Positions 42,375 through 52,800 are shown, counted from the first letter of the stretch. The stretch is DNA of 64,000 nt from Flavobacteriales bacterium (GCA_016713875.1 JADJOI010000003.1:620001-684000); one strand, 5' to 3'. Numbers and translations are program-made. The notes: generated by a model not told the origin, from the sequence alone.

Positions 42375-42427
42375 GGGGCGTTGGGTTGGGCGTAAGGGCA
42401 CTGGGCCGGAGGGTTTTCCGGACCGTG

Positions 42428-42435
42428 CAAACCTA
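42428..42435 (-). promoter_or_regulatory. -7 box TAGGTTTG of the giant T9SS gene
   Basis: An exact TAnnTTTG match on the minus strand, 53 nt before ATG 42374. Confidence 0.55.
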
Positions 42436-42538
42436 CCAAAAGCCCCCGCGCGGCCAAGGGGTGTGTGGGGGCGACTTATCAACGTCCGTCCGGCGATGGT
42501 GCGGGGCAACCTACCGGGTGCCGGGTCGTCTACCGAGC

Positions 42539-43849
42539 ATGCGTGCGCGCTACTTCGCTTCCGTGCTGATCACGGGGTTCCTCTGGGCCCCGCTGCACGC
42601 CCAGATCACCACGGTGTTCACGGAGACCTTCGAGACCAACGGCCAGTACAGCCTTTCGCCGGACTGGGTGTGGGACGGCAACGCGCCGGTGGCCCGTCCC
42701 GCGTGCACCGGGGGGGGATGGTCCGCGAAGAAGGACGTGCACGGGCCCAACGACACCTTCTGGGGGGGCTTCGGTGCGCGCTGGATGTTCCATCCGCTGC
42801 CGGTGGACCCGCTGGCCCTGTACGACGTCAGCCTGCAGGCCGAACTGGTGGGGCCCTGGGGCGACTCGGTGAGCGTGTACGCGATGGTGTTGTGGTGGGA
42901 CACCCTACAGGGCAACCCCTGGCTGGGCGGGGGCGGCGACTTCACCCATGTCTTCGGCTGCACCCCGGCGGGCCAGGGGTTCTACCTACCGCCGGCCGGG
43001 CCGCCCGGAAGCCAGCTCGGTGTCCTGATCTACGCGTTCACGTGGAGCAACGTGCAGATGGCCATCGACCAGGTGGTGGTGCGCAAGAAACCGTGGAAGG
43101 CGCAGTTCTCGGGCTCGATGATGCTGGCGGGGCCCTACGATCCCCTGACGCAGACCATGAGCGACGCGCTGCGGCAGCAGGGGCTCATCCCGCTCACCGA
43201 GCCCTACAGCGCGCTCGGCTGGCCGCAGGCCAGCGGCGGGGGCGGGGAGACCACGACCACCGCCGTGCTGAACGCGCAGTACGCCGGTGGTCGCGTGGTG
43301 GACTGGGTGCGGTTGGAGCTGCGGAAATTCAACGACCCCACCGTGCTGATGGCCACGCGGCAGGCGCTGCTGTTGCAGAACGGGTCGGTGATCACCGGGG
43401 CCGGCAGCCCATCGGTGCTTTTCGACATCGCGCCGGGCAACTACTACGTGGCGGTGCGCCACCGCAACCACTTGGCGGCCATGACGGCCTCGTCCTACAC
43501 GGTGACCTATCCCGGCGGCGGGATCTGGACCTATCCGTTCGACCTGGTGAACTGGCCGACGTACGGCAGCAACGCGCGGCAGATCCAGGGCAACAAGGCG
43601 CTGCTCTGGCCTGGGAACGCGAACCCCGACGGTGCGCTCAAGTATGCGGGAAGCGCCAACGACCGCGATCGGATGCTGGTGGCCGTGGGGGGCAATACGC
43701 CCACGAACACCATCACGGGATATCACCTAGAGGATGTGAACCTGGACGGCGTGGTGAAGTACACCGGCGCTGTGAACGACCGCGATCGCCTGTTGCTGGC
43801 CCTTCCGGGTCAGGTGCCCACGGCCACACGGGTGCAGCAGCTGCCCTGA
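42539..43849 (+). CDS. Secreted protein with the same dockerin-like C-terminal module as the protease
   Basis: A 436-residue exported protein: signal peptide (~1-21, ending PLHAQ), an N-terminal beta-sandwich domain (~22-180; TVFTETFETNGQYSLSPDW), then a module of ~250 residues shared with the protease at 16306-18393. Shared landmarks in order are LTEPYSALG, SGGGGET, VVDWVRLELR, RQALLLQNGS, YVAVRHRNHLA, and the twin motifs LKYAGSANDRD and VKYTGAVNDRD, the second preceded by DVNLDGV. No typical T9SS tail follows; the protein ends ATRVQQLP much as the protease ends AVRNAQLP. I infer that the module is a binding or surface-retention domain. The protein is convergent with nhaA, with a hairpin between them. 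Confidence 0.8.
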   Translation: MRARYFASVLITGFLWAPLHAQITTVFTETFETNGQYSLSPDWVWDGNAPVARPACTGGGWSAKKDVHGPNDTFWGGFGARWMFHPLPVDPLALYDVSLQAELVGPWGDSVSVYAMVLWWDTLQGNPWLGGGGDFTHVFGCTPAGQGFYLPPAGPPGSQLGVLIYAFTWSNVQMAIDQVVVRKKPWKAQFSGSMMLAGPYDPLTQTMSDALRQQGLIPLTEPYSALGWPQASGGGGETTTTAVLNAQYAGGRVVDWVRLELRKFNDPTVLMATRQALLLQNGSVITGAGSPSVLFDIAPGNYYVAVRHRNHLAAMTASSYTVTYPGGGIWTYPFDLVNWPTYGSNARQIQGNKALLWPGNANPDGALKYAGSANDRDRMLVAVGGNTPTNTITGYHLEDVNLDGVVKYTGAVNDRDRLLLALPGQVPTATRVQQLP

Positions 43850-43850
43850 G

Positions 43851-43870
43851 CCTGCGGCCGAGGCCGCAGG
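43851..43870. terminator. Bidirectional hairpin between convergent genes
   Basis: CCTGCGGCC and GGCCGCAGG form a near-perfect stem right after the stop at 43849 and before the nhaA stop at 43890. Confidence 0.6.
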
Positions 43871-43889
43871 AGCAAGCCGGCCGCGCCCT

Positions 43890-45206
43890 TTACGCGGTTG
43901 AAGGTGGCAGCCTGCGCAGCAGCAGGAAGCCGATGCCCCCGGCCAGTAATGAGGCCAGCAGGATGCCGAGCTTGGCCTCTTCCCGCAGAAGTGGATCGGT
44001 GAAGGCCAGTTCGTTCACGAAGAGGGACATGGTGAAGCCGATGCCGGCCAGAAAACCCATGCCCACCAGGTGCGCCCGGGAGATGCCGGTCCCCAGGCGC
44101 CCCACGCCGAGGCGCACCAGCAACAGCACCATGAGCACGATGCCCAGGGGTTTGCCCAACGCCAGGCCGATGCCCACACCGAGGGCCACGGGCGAGGTGA
44201 GGGCCCCGAGCGGATCGTCGGGCAGTTCCACCCCGGCGTTGGCCAGGGCGAAGAGCGGCATCACGCCGAAGGCGACCAGCGGATGCAGGGCCTTCTCCAG
44301 GCGCTGGAGCGGGGTGGCGGCCCGTTCGCAGTCGGCCTCGATGTGCCGGATCACTTCCAGCTGGTCTTCGCTGAGGGTGGGCTTGCCGTTGGGCTCCAGG
44401 TCGGCGAAGGCGGCGATGTGCCTTTTGATGCGGGCCACGAAGGCGGGCTCGTCCATGCGCGTTTCGGCCGGGATGGTGAAGGCCGCGAGCACACCGGCGA
44501 TGGTGGCGTGGATGCCGCTGAGCAGGAAGGCGGTCCACATGCCGGCGATGCCGAACACCGCATAGAACCAGGGGTTGCGCACGCCCAGGCGGTTGCCGCC
44601 CCACAGCACGGCCAGGAAGGCCATGCCGATCAACAGGTTGTCCAGGCTCAGTTCGCTGGTGTAGAAGAAGGCGATGACGAGCACGGCGCCCAGGTCGTCG
44701 GCGATGGCCAGGGTGGTGAGGAAGACCTTGAGGCTCGTGGGCACGCGGTCGCCCAGCAGGCTCATCACGCCCACCGCGAACGCGATGTCCGTGGCCATGG
44801 GGATGCCCCATCCGGCGTGTGCGTCGCCGCTGTGGTTGAAGGCCAGGTAGAGCGCAGCGGGCACCAGCATGCCACCGAGCCCGGCGGCCACCGGCAGCAG
44901 GGCATCGCGCGGGCGGCTGAGCTCGCCGCCCACCACCTCGCGCTTCAGTTCCAGTCCGACCACGAAAAAGAAGAGGGCCATCAGACCGTCGTTGATCCAG
45001 TGGTGCAGGGTGCCGCGCAGCGTCAGCTCGTCGAAGGTGAGCGTGACGGTGTGCTCCCAGAGGTGGTGATATCCCTCCTTCCAGGGGCCATTGGCCCAGA
45101 CCAGAGCGACCACCGCCGAAGCGAACAGCAGGATGCCCCCGGTGCTCTGGTGGTGCAGGAAGTCCGCGAAGGCGCGGCGGCGACGGGAGCCGGCTTCCAG
45201 ATGCAT
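43890..45206 (-). CDS. nhaA: NhaA-family Na+/H+ antiporter
   Basis: A 438-residue polytopic inner-membrane antiporter. NhaA signatures: HHWINDGLMALFFFVVGLEL (~residues 60-79), GIPMATDIAFAVGVMSLLG (~122-140), the ion-site segment LTTLAIADDLGAVLVIAFFY (~152-171) with the paired aspartates, and GIGFTMSLFVNELAF (~380-394). It exports Na+ for H+ and supports pH and salt homeostasis. It is the second Na+/H+ antiporter in the window beside NhaD. Start ATG 45206 is preferred; the frame is open for 50 more codons upstream, but that stretch contains a separate small ORF ending 8 bp before this ATG. Confidence 0.95.
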   Translation of the reverse strand: MHLEAGSRRRRAFADFLHHQSTGGILLFASAVVALVWANGPWKEGYHHLWEHTVTLTFDELTLRGTLHHWINDGLMALFFFVVGLELKREVVGGELSRPRDALLPVAAGLGGMLVPAALYLAFNHSGDAHAGWGIPMATDIAFAVGVMSLLGDRVPTSLKVFLTTLAIADDLGAVLVIAFFYTSELSLDNLLIGMAFLAVLWGGNRLGVRNPWFYAVFGIAGMWTAFLLSGIHATIAGVLAAFTIPAETRMDEPAFVARIKRHIAAFADLEPNGKPTLSEDQLEVIRHIEADCERAATPLQRLEKALHPLVAFGVMPLFALANAGVELPDDPLGALTSPVALGVGIGLALGKPLGIVLMVLLLVRLGVGRLGTGISRAHLVGMGFLAGIGFTMSLFVNELAFTDPLLREEAKLGILLASLLAGGIGFLLLRRLPPSTA

Positions 45207-45214
45207 GGGCGGGG

Positions 45215-45322
45215 TCAGCGGTACTGGCGGTGCTTGTGCTTGCGGCGCGTGTGGCGGCGCTGGAGGTACACGCCCACCAGGACGAGGGCGAGGACGGCGA
45301 AAAGGGGCCAGAGGAGTCGCAT
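45215..45322 (-). CDS. Small membrane protein, 35 residues, upstream of nhaA
   Basis: An ORF of 35 residues: one hydrophobic helix (MRLLWPLFAVLALVLVGVYL) followed by a strongly basic tail rich in Arg, His and Lys. It ends 8 bp before the nhaA ATG and has a TATCTTGG -7 box 20 nt upstream (45343-45350), so it would be the first ORF of the nhaA transcript. The form is that of single-pass small proteins that tune transporters, but no family is recognised and an attenuating leader ORF is the alternative. Confidence 0.5.
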   Translation of the reverse strand: MRLLWPLFAVLALVLVGVYLQRRHTRRKHKHRQYR

Positions 45323-45342
45323 GACCACGGCGTGTTGAACGG

Positions 45343-45350
45343 CCAAGATA
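45343..45350 (-). promoter_or_regulatory. -7 box TATCTTGG of the small ORF / nhaA unit
   Basis: Minus-strand TATCTTGG, 20 nt before ATG 45322. Confidence 0.5.
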
Positions 45351-45366
45351 GGCCACGCACCACCCA

Positions 45367-47673
45367 TCAGGCGACCACGCGCACCGGCCGCTTGCGCAGG
45401 ATCAGCAGCACCAGCAGCGGCAACAGCAGCAGTTCGCTGAGCAGGGCCACGCCGAGGGTGATGCTGATGAGCAGGCCCATGTAGTGCACGCTGGCGAAGT
45501 CGGAGGCGATGAGGGTGATGAAGCCGGCGCAGAGCATCAGGCTCATCACGATCACGGCCTTGCCGCCGCTGAGGTAGGTGCGCTTCATGGCGTAGGGCAG
45601 CCCACGCCCCTTGGCCAGCTCGATCCGCAGCTTGCCCAGCAGGTGGATGGTGTCGTCCACCGCGATGCCGAAGGCGTTGCTGAAGATGATGGCGGTGCTC
45701 ACCTTGAGGTCGATGCCCACCAGGCCCATGAGGCCGGCGATGAACACCATGGGCAGCACGTTCGGCAGCAGGGCGATGAGCACCATGCGCGGTTCACGGA
45801 ACAGGAAGGTCATGATGGCGGCGATGAGCAGGAAGCTGATGCCGAGGCTCAGCAGCATCTGTTCGCTGAGCCGTTCGTTGTTGCGGTCGATCAGGAAGGC
45901 CATGCCGGTCTGGTGGAAGTCCACTGCCGGAGCAGGTCCCAGTCCCTTCACCAGGCCGTCGAGCGCGGCGTTCTTCAGGCGGTGGGCGGCGCCGCCCTCG
46001 TCCACCATGCGACCGCTCATGCGGCCCGTGAGGCCATCGGCGGAGGCGATGGTGGCCAGCCCCTGGCGGCCCAGGAGGGTACGGGCCAGACGCGCGGCGC
46101 GCTGGGTGTCGGCCGGGTCGTCCGGCAGGCGGTACCACGCTGGGTCGCCGCCGTTCAGGGCCATGTTGGCCGCACGCACCACCGTCACCGGGCTGGTGAT
46201 GTGGCGCACGCCGTAGGTGCGTTCCAGGTGGTCCTGCACGATGGCCGTGCGGTGCAGCACCGCGGGATCCCAAACGCTCAGTGCCGTGTCGCGCACGGCG
46301 ATCTCCAGGTCGAAGGGGCGCACCCCGCCGAACTGCCGCTCGAACCAAAGAAAACCCTGCTTCTGTGGGTCGCTGTCGGGCAGGTCCTCCAGCAGGAAGT
46401 TGTTCACCGTGATGCGCGGGATCAGCAAAGCGCAGCAAAGGGTGACAGCGCCCGCACCGAGCAGGATGGCGCGCCGCCGCCCGAGCACCGTCTGCAGCAG
46501 GGCATGCACCACCCGGTCCCATAGCGAGGCCCGCACGGTGCGCTCGGCGGGCACAGGTGTGGGCAGCAACAGCAATACGGCAGGCAGAAGGGTGAAGGCC
46601 AGTGCATAGGCCAGGAAGACGCCCATGGCCGTGAACAACCCGAACTCGCTCATGGGTCGGATCCCGCTCGTGACCAGCGTGGCGTATCCGATGGCCGTGG
46701 TGAGCATGGTGATGAAGGTGCTAAGGCCCACCTCATCGAAGGTGATGGCAAGGGCGCGGGACTTCGGATGCCCGTCGCGCAGGGCCTCGATATAGCGCTC
46801 GATGATGTGCACGGAATCGCTCATGCCGACCACGAACAGGATGGTGGGCAGCAGCATCGTGAGGATGCTGAGCGGCTTACCGAAGGCGGTCATGAGCGCT
46901 ACCTGCCAGAGCACCGTGAGGGCCACGACGCTGATGGGGGCGATCACGCCCCAGGTGGTGCGGAACGCAATGGACAGGAAGATGACCAGCAGCACGGCCG
47001 AGGCCAGCATGAAGGTGATGAGCTCACGCGTCATCAGTCCGATGTAATGTCGTTGGCCATGGATACGCCCGGCGATCCTCACCTCGGGCAGGCCGCTGGC
47101 GTCCACGGCGGCCTCGATGCGGTTGAGGAGGCTGTCGCTGCGGGCCTTGCTGAGGCCCTGCTCGGTATGCATCACGAGCAGCAGCGCATCACCCCGGTCG
47201 TTCACCAGTGGGCGGGCCACGGGGTCCAGGCGCAGGCGGGTGCTGTCCGCGGCCAGCGTGCTGTCGTGGTCGAGGCGCAGCACGGGCACCTCGAACACCC
47301 CGGCCGGCGTCCAGCGCGGCATGCTGAGGCGGGTGGGCGACACCACGCGGCGTACATCGGGCAGGGTGGCCAGGCGGCCGGCGAGGCTGTCGGCGCGCCG
47401 CAGCACGTGGAGGTCGAACACCGACGGCCGGTGGCCGATGCCGAAGAGCACGTATTCGTTGTCGTGCCCGAAGCGGTCCCGGAAGGCCAGGTAGCGGTCC
47501 AGTTCGGGGTCGTCCGTGGGGAAGAACTTCTCGAAGTCGTAGTCGACGCGGACGTGGCGCAGGGCGAGGAGCGCCGGCACGGTGAGCAGCACCAGCAGCG
47601 CGAGCGCCAGGCGGGCGTTGCGGCGCGTGAGCAGCCGTTCGATGCGGTGGAGCCGCCGCTGGCGCCGGTCCAT
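45367..47673 (-). CDS. RND-superfamily (MMPL-type) transporter
   Basis: A 768-residue membrane protein with two repeats, each one TM helix, a large extracytoplasmic domain and a five-helix bundle. The first half has VDYDFEKFFPTDDPELDRY (~residues 43-61) and VVGMSDSVHIIERYIEALRD (~279-298); the second has ALLPNVLPMVFIAGLMGLVG (~645-664) and AFGIAVDDTIHLLGK (~681-695), the paired acidic and histidine motifs of sterol-sensing/HpnN/MMPL-like transporters. It probably moves lipids or hydrophobic compounds between membranes. Start ATG 47673 lies 27 nt after a CACCTTTG -7 box, and the longer TTG start falls next to that box. It is divergent from the WG-repeat gene. Confidence 0.88.
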   Translation of the reverse strand: MDRRQRRLHRIERLLTRRNARLALALLVLLTVPALLALRHVRVDYDFEKFFPTDDPELDRYLAFRDRFGHDNEYVLFGIGHRPSVFDLHVLRRADSLAGRLATLPDVRRVVSPTRLSMPRWTPAGVFEVPVLRLDHDSTLAADSTRLRLDPVARPLVNDRGDALLLVMHTEQGLSKARSDSLLNRIEAAVDASGLPEVRIAGRIHGQRHYIGLMTRELITFMLASAVLLVIFLSIAFRTTWGVIAPISVVALTVLWQVALMTAFGKPLSILTMLLPTILFVVGMSDSVHIIERYIEALRDGHPKSRALAITFDEVGLSTFITMLTTAIGYATLVTSGIRPMSEFGLFTAMGVFLAYALAFTLLPAVLLLLPTPVPAERTVRASLWDRVVHALLQTVLGRRRAILLGAGAVTLCCALLIPRITVNNFLLEDLPDSDPQKQGFLWFERQFGGVRPFDLEIAVRDTALSVWDPAVLHRTAIVQDHLERTYGVRHITSPVTVVRAANMALNGGDPAWYRLPDDPADTQRAARLARTLLGRQGLATIASADGLTGRMSGRMVDEGGAAHRLKNAALDGLVKGLGPAPAVDFHQTGMAFLIDRNNERLSEQMLLSLGISFLLIAAIMTFLFREPRMVLIALLPNVLPMVFIAGLMGLVGIDLKVSTAIIFSNAFGIAVDDTIHLLGKLRIELAKGRGLPYAMKRTYLSGGKAVIVMSLMLCAGFITLIASDFASVHYMGLLISITLGVALLSELLLLPLLVLLILRKRPVRVVA

Positions 47674-47700
47674 GAACAGGGGGCTGGGGATGGGGTGCGG

Positions 47701-47708
47701 CAAAGGTG
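47701..47708 (-). promoter_or_regulatory. -7 box CACCTTTG of the MMPL gene
   Basis: Minus-strand CACCTTTG, 27 nt before ATG 47673 and 24 bp from the divergent box at 47733. Confidence 0.55.
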
Positions 47709-47732
47709 GGGGCTGGCCGCATTCGGTGCGGC

Positions 47733-47740
47733 TACCTTTG
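47733..47740 (+). promoter_or_regulatory. -7 box TACCTTTG of the WG-repeat gene
   Basis: An exact TAnnTTTG match, 7 nt before ATG 47748. Confidence 0.6.
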
Positions 47741-47747
47741 GAGGCCG

Positions 47748-49889
47748 ATGGACAACAGGTTGGTGCGCGCCCTTGTTCTGATGCTCGGGCTGGGGACGGC
47801 GGCGGTGGCCTCGGCGGGCAAGCTGGAGAAGGCGTTCGAGGCGCTGAAGGTGTACAACTACTTCCTGGCCCGGCAGCTCTTCCAAGGCCGGCTGGCCAAG
47901 GAACCGGCGGCGGCCTGGTACGGGTTGAGCGTGATCGCCGGTCGGGCGGACAACCCGTTCCATCAACCGGATTCGGCCTACACGTACCTGGTGCGCGCCG
48001 AGGCGGCCTTCGCGTTGAGCGACGAGCGCACGCGGGAGCGGATCAAGCCGCTGGGGGTCGACACGGAGGCGCTGGCCGCTCAGCGCGCCTTTCTTCACGG
48101 GCTGGCGTGGGACCTGGCCCGGTCCACCAACACCCTGGAGGGCTATGGCCGGTTCCTCGATCGGTATCCCACCGCCCAGCAGGCCGCCGATGCTCGAGCG
48201 GTGCGCGATCACCTGGCTTTCCAACAGGCCCGTGAGCGCAACACGGCGTCGGCCTACCGCGCGTTCCTGGACGCCTATCCGGGTGCGCGGCAGGTGTACG
48301 AGGCGCGTGGGCGGCTGGAGGAGGCCGTGTTCCGCGAGGCCACCGCGGACAGCAGCATCGGCTCCTACACCCTGTTCATCGAGGAGCACGGCGAGAGCGC
48401 GTATGTGAAGCAGGCCGAGGACGCGGTCTACCGGCTGAGCACACCGCGCCGCACGCGCGACGAGCTGCGCCGGTTCATCGCTGCATTCCCGAAGAACCAC
48501 CGCGTGCCCGATGCCTGGCGCGAGCTGTACGCCACGTACGCCCGTGACCTGGACGCCGCGGCCATCACACGCTTCCTGCAGGAGAACCCGGACTACCCCT
48601 TCATCCAGGAACTGAGCGAGGACTACCGCGTGGCCAGCCTGGTGTTGCTGCCCTTCCGCCGCGATGGTCTCTGGGGATTCATCGATGAGCAGGGCATGGA
48701 GCGCATCAAGGCCGAGTATGAGTGGGTGGAGCCCTTCCACAACGGGCAGGCGTTGGTGGGCCGGGCGGGGCGCACGGGCACGGTGAACAAGAGCGGTGAG
48801 GAGGTGATCCCCGTGGAGCACGATGATGTGTCCGAATACAGCGAAGGCCTGGCGGTGGTGGAGCGCGCGGGCAAGGTGGGGGTGATGGACCGCACCGGCA
48901 CGCTGGTGGTGCCCATGCGGTTCGAGGAGGTGGGCGAGCACCACGAAGGGCTCGCGTACGCCGCCCTGGACGGGCGCTACGGCTACATCGATGCGCGGGG
49001 CCATACGGCCATCCCCTTCTCCTTCGATCGGGCGGGCACCTTCCACAATGGCCTGGCAGTGGTGGAGCGGGATGGTCGAAGCGGCGCTGTCGATATGCGC
49101 GGCCAGGTGGTGGTGCCCTTCGTCCACGACTGGATCGAGGGCTTCGACCGCGGGGTCTCGCGCGTGCGTCGCGATGGGCGCATGGGCCTCATCGGGCCGT
49201 TCGGCGACACGGTGCTGGCCCCGGTGCACGCACACGTCGGCAGCTTCGTCGGCGGGCCCGCTTTGGTGGTCGATGGCGACCGTTGCGGCTATGTGGACAG
49301 GCCAGGACGGTGGGTGGTGGCCCAGGAGCTCGAGGCCGCTGAGGGTGTCATCAGCTGGGGTGAGTTCCGCGACGGTGTCGCCGAGGTGCAGGTGAAAGGC
49401 AAGCGCGGGGCCATCGACACCACAGGACGTTCCATCATTCCCGCGCTGTACGTGGACGTGGGCGCGTATGCCGGCGGCCTCATCGCCGTGAAGAAGAAGA
49501 CCAAGTGGGCGTACGCGGACCGCTCGCACAAGCTGGTGACGGAGGCGAAGTACGATCAGGCCTGGCCGCTGGTGCAGGGCTTGGGGCGTGTAGTGGTGGA
49601 GAACCGCTGGGGCGCGATCGACAGCGCGGGCCGTGAGGTGATCCCGCCACGCTACGAGGCGCTGACCGATGCCGTGCACGGGATGCTGGTGGCCCGGGAG
49701 GGTGGCCGCAGCGGCGCGGTGAGCGGAAAGGGCGCGGTGCTCGTCCCCTTCGAGTTCGAGCAGGTCGAACCCCTCGCCGCCGACCTGGTGCGTGTGGAAC
49801 GCGCGGGTCGCATGGCCTACTTCAAACCGTCAGCCGGGCGGATGATCTGGAAGGAGGAGGGCTTCGACGTACCGGCGTCACCGCAGTAG
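47748..49889 (+). CDS. WG-repeat protein with TPR-like N-terminus
   Basis: A 713-residue protein: signal peptide (~1-23, ending ASAG), a helical TPR-like half (~25-290; YLVRAEAAFALSDERTRERI, AYRAFLDAYPGARQVYEARG), and a C-terminal half of about 13-14 WG repeats (~300-700). The repeats follow the pattern W/Y-G-x-I/V-D-x-x-G then x-x-V/I-P-x-x-F/Y-D/E, for example GLWGFIDEQGMERIKAEYEW and GRYGYIDARGHTAIPFSF. WG repeats build beta-propeller or solenoid surfaces, and their ligands are mostly unknown. It is divergent from the MMPL transporter with a 74-bp gap, so the two may act together at the envelope. It is convergent with the adhesin gene and overlaps it by 12 bp. Confidence 0.85.
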   Translation: MDNRLVRALVLMLGLGTAAVASAGKLEKAFEALKVYNYFLARQLFQGRLAKEPAAAWYGLSVIAGRADNPFHQPDSAYTYLVRAEAAFALSDERTRERIKPLGVDTEALAAQRAFLHGLAWDLARSTNTLEGYGRFLDRYPTAQQAADARAVRDHLAFQQARERNTASAYRAFLDAYPGARQVYEARGRLEEAVFREATADSSIGSYTLFIEEHGESAYVKQAEDAVYRLSTPRRTRDELRRFIAAFPKNHRVPDAWRELYATYARDLDAAAITRFLQENPDYPFIQELSEDYRVASLVLLPFRRDGLWGFIDEQGMERIKAEYEWVEPFHNGQALVGRAGRTGTVNKSGEEVIPVEHDDVSEYSEGLAVVERAGKVGVMDRTGTLVVPMRFEEVGEHHEGLAYAALDGRYGYIDARGHTAIPFSFDRAGTFHNGLAVVERDGRSGAVDMRGQVVVPFVHDWIEGFDRGVSRVRRDGRMGLIGPFGDTVLAPVHAHVGSFVGGPALVVDGDRCGYVDRPGRWVVAQELEAAEGVISWGEFRDGVAEVQVKGKRGAIDTTGRSIIPALYVDVGAYAGGLIAVKKKTKWAYADRSHKLVTEAKYDQAWPLVQGLGRVVVENRWGAIDSAGREVIPPRYEALTDAVHGMLVAREGGRSGAVSGKGAVLVPFEFEQVEPLAADLVRVERAGRMAYFKPSAGRMIWKEEGFDVPASPQ

Positions 49890-52800
49890 CGTCACGTGCC
49901 CGGTGAGGCGTTCCTGCCGCACGCCGTCGCTGCTCATCGCCTTGTAGCGCAGCACCCAGGGATACACGCCGTCCGGCGCAGGCAGGCCGCTCACAGTGCC
50001 GTCCCACGAAAGGTCGTCGAGCTCGCGTGTGATGATGCGTTCGCCCCAACGGTCGAAGATGTCCAGGGTCACCTGCACCAGGTGGCCTGTCACGCTCGGG
50101 ACGAACACGTCGTTCATGCCGTCGTTGTCGGGCGTAAAGGCGTTGGGCACATAGATGTAGGGACCGCAGTCGCTGATGATCACGCGCACGCTGTCGGTGA
50201 CGCTGCCGCAGGCGCCTTCCACGGAGGCCCAGTAGAGGCCGGGTCCGTTCACTGCGATCGAATGACCTTCGGCACCCGTGCTCCACAGCACGGTACCTGA
50301 CGCCAGCGCTTCGAGCACCACCTGCTGGCCCTCGCAGGCCTCCACATCGCGGCCCAGCTCAAGCGACGGAACAGGCTCGGTGCTCACGGTGATGCTCTCG
50401 GCGAAGGGGCAGCCCTGGAAGGTGGCGGAAAGGGTGTATGTGCCGGGCTGCGTGGCCCAAAGCGTATCCGTGGTGGCCCCGGTGGACCAGGAAAGGCCGG
50501 TCAGGCCCGAAGGTGCCACGAGGACCAGCGTGTCGTCGGCGCAAAGCACGGCATCGTCGCCAAGGGTGTTCTGCGGAACCGCCACCACGCTCACCTGCGC
50601 GGCGTCCTGCCGGGCGCATCCGCCCAGGCTCGCCGTTACGACGACGGTGCCGGCGGTGCTGGTGGACCAGCTGGGGTTGGAGCTTCCATCCGGCCAACTG
50701 ATCGTGGCGCCCGGCACGTTCACGGAGAAGGTGTGGACCTCTCCCGGGCAGAGCGTGACGTTCGGGCCGAGCTCCAGGGCGCTGAGGTCGATGAAGGTGG
50801 CGGTGATGGTGTCACTGGCCGAGCAGCCGTTGGCCGTTGCGGCGATCCAGTAGGTGCCGGATGTGTTCACGGTCAGCGAGGGCTGCGTGCTGCCGGTGCT
50901 CCACAACACCGAGGCAGAGCCCACGGACGGTGCCAGCACCAACGATCCCCCAAGGCAGAGGCTGGTGTCCAGGCCGAGCTCCACGTTGGGCAAGGGCACC
51001 ACCGTGAGCGTCATGGCATCGGTGTTCATGCAGCCGTTCTGGAGGACGGCCACCGAGTAAGTGCCGGTCGTGGTCGCGCTGTAGGTGGGGCCCGTGCTGC
51101 CGTCCTGCCACTGATAGGTCGCACCGGGAAGGGTGGCGTCCAGGCTGACCACCGCGCCGGCACAGAGCGTCTGGTCGGGTCCGAGGTCCACCGCCGGCAA
51201 GGGGATCACGGTGATCACCGCAGCGTCGCTGGCGGCGCAGGGCCCGAGCGTCACCGTCACGGACACGGTGGTCGCCGAAGTGGTGGTGAAGGTGGGCGCG
51301 GTGGAACCATCGTGCCACAGGTAGCTCGCGCCGGGCGTGGTGGCGTCGAAGGTGGTCGGTGTGCCGTCGCAAAGGGTGAGGTCGGGGCCCAGGTCGACCG
51401 CTGGGGTGGGCAGAAAGGTGAGGGTGATGGTATCGCTCACCGAGCAGGAGCCCTGCGACACCTGCACCCAGTAGAGGCCGCTCGCAGTGGCTGGCAGGGT
51501 GGGAGCGGAGGTTCCGTCGCTCCAGAGGTAGGTGGCGCCGGGCAGGGTGGCATCGAGCACCAACGTGCTGCCTGAGCAGAGGGTGGCATCGGGCCCAAGG
51601 TCCACCGCGGAAGGGGTGGCGATCAGCACGTCGATCGCATCCTGGGCAGTGCATCCATTGGCGCCGGTCACCGTGGCGCTGTACGTGCCTGTCGCGGCCG
51701 TGGTGTAGGTCCAGCCGGTGGAACCATCCTGCCAGACGATGCTGGCGCCTGAACCGGTGAGGTCCAAGGTGATCAGCTCACCCGGGCACAGCGTGGTGTC
51801 GTTGCCGAGGTCCACCGTCGGGGCGTTGATGGCGTTCACCGTGAGGGCATCATTCGCGGAGCAACTGCCGATGCTAACGGTGACGGCCACGGCACCGGGG
51901 CCGATGGCGGTGAAGGTGGGGCCGGTGCTGCCGTCGTGCCACAGGTAGGTGGCTCCCGGCGTGGTGGCGTCCACGAGCGTTGTGGCGCCGGGGCACAGGT
52001 CGATATCGGCACCAAGGTTCACCACGGGAGCGGGCGCCACGGTGAGCACGAAGTCGTCCGCCGCACTGCAGCCATTGGCGGTGGCGGTCACTGAATAGAT
52101 GCCGGCCGTGTTGACGGTCCGTGTGGCGCCGGTGCTGGCATCGTCCCACAGGTAGGTGCAGCCTGTGCAGGTGGCGTCGAGCACCAGTTGGTCACCGGCG
52201 CAGATGCTCTGGTCCGGGCCGAGGTCGACCGTCGGCGCGGGGCTCATCACCACCTGGACGGCATCCGAGCCGCTGCAGCCGTTGACGGTGATGGTGCAGC
52301 TCACGGCACCCGCGCCGGTCGCCGTGTAGGTGGTGGCCGTGCTGCCGTCGTGCCACAGGTAGGCGGCACCGGGCGTGGACGCATCGATCACCGCCTGATC
52401 ACCGGGACACAGGGTGAGGTCCGGCCCGAGGTTCAGCACCGGGTTCGCGATCACGGAAACGGTCGCCGCATCGCTGGCGGTGCATCCGTTCACGGTGACG
52501 TCCACGCTGTAGGTGCCGGCGATGTTGACCGCGCGCGTGGCTGTGGTACTGCCGTTGTCCCAGAGGTAGGTGGCGCCGGGGGTGGTGGCGTCAAGCGTCA
52601 CTTGATCACCGGCGCAGAGGGTCACGTCCGGACCGATGTTGACCGCGGGCAACGGGTTCACCACCACATCGACCGCATCACTTCCGGCGCAGCCGTTGAC
52701 CGTGACGTCCACGCTGTAGGTGCCGGCGGTGTTGATCGTGCGCGTGGCGCTGGTACTGCCGTTGTCCCAGAGGTAGGTGGCACCGGGCGTGGTGGCATCG

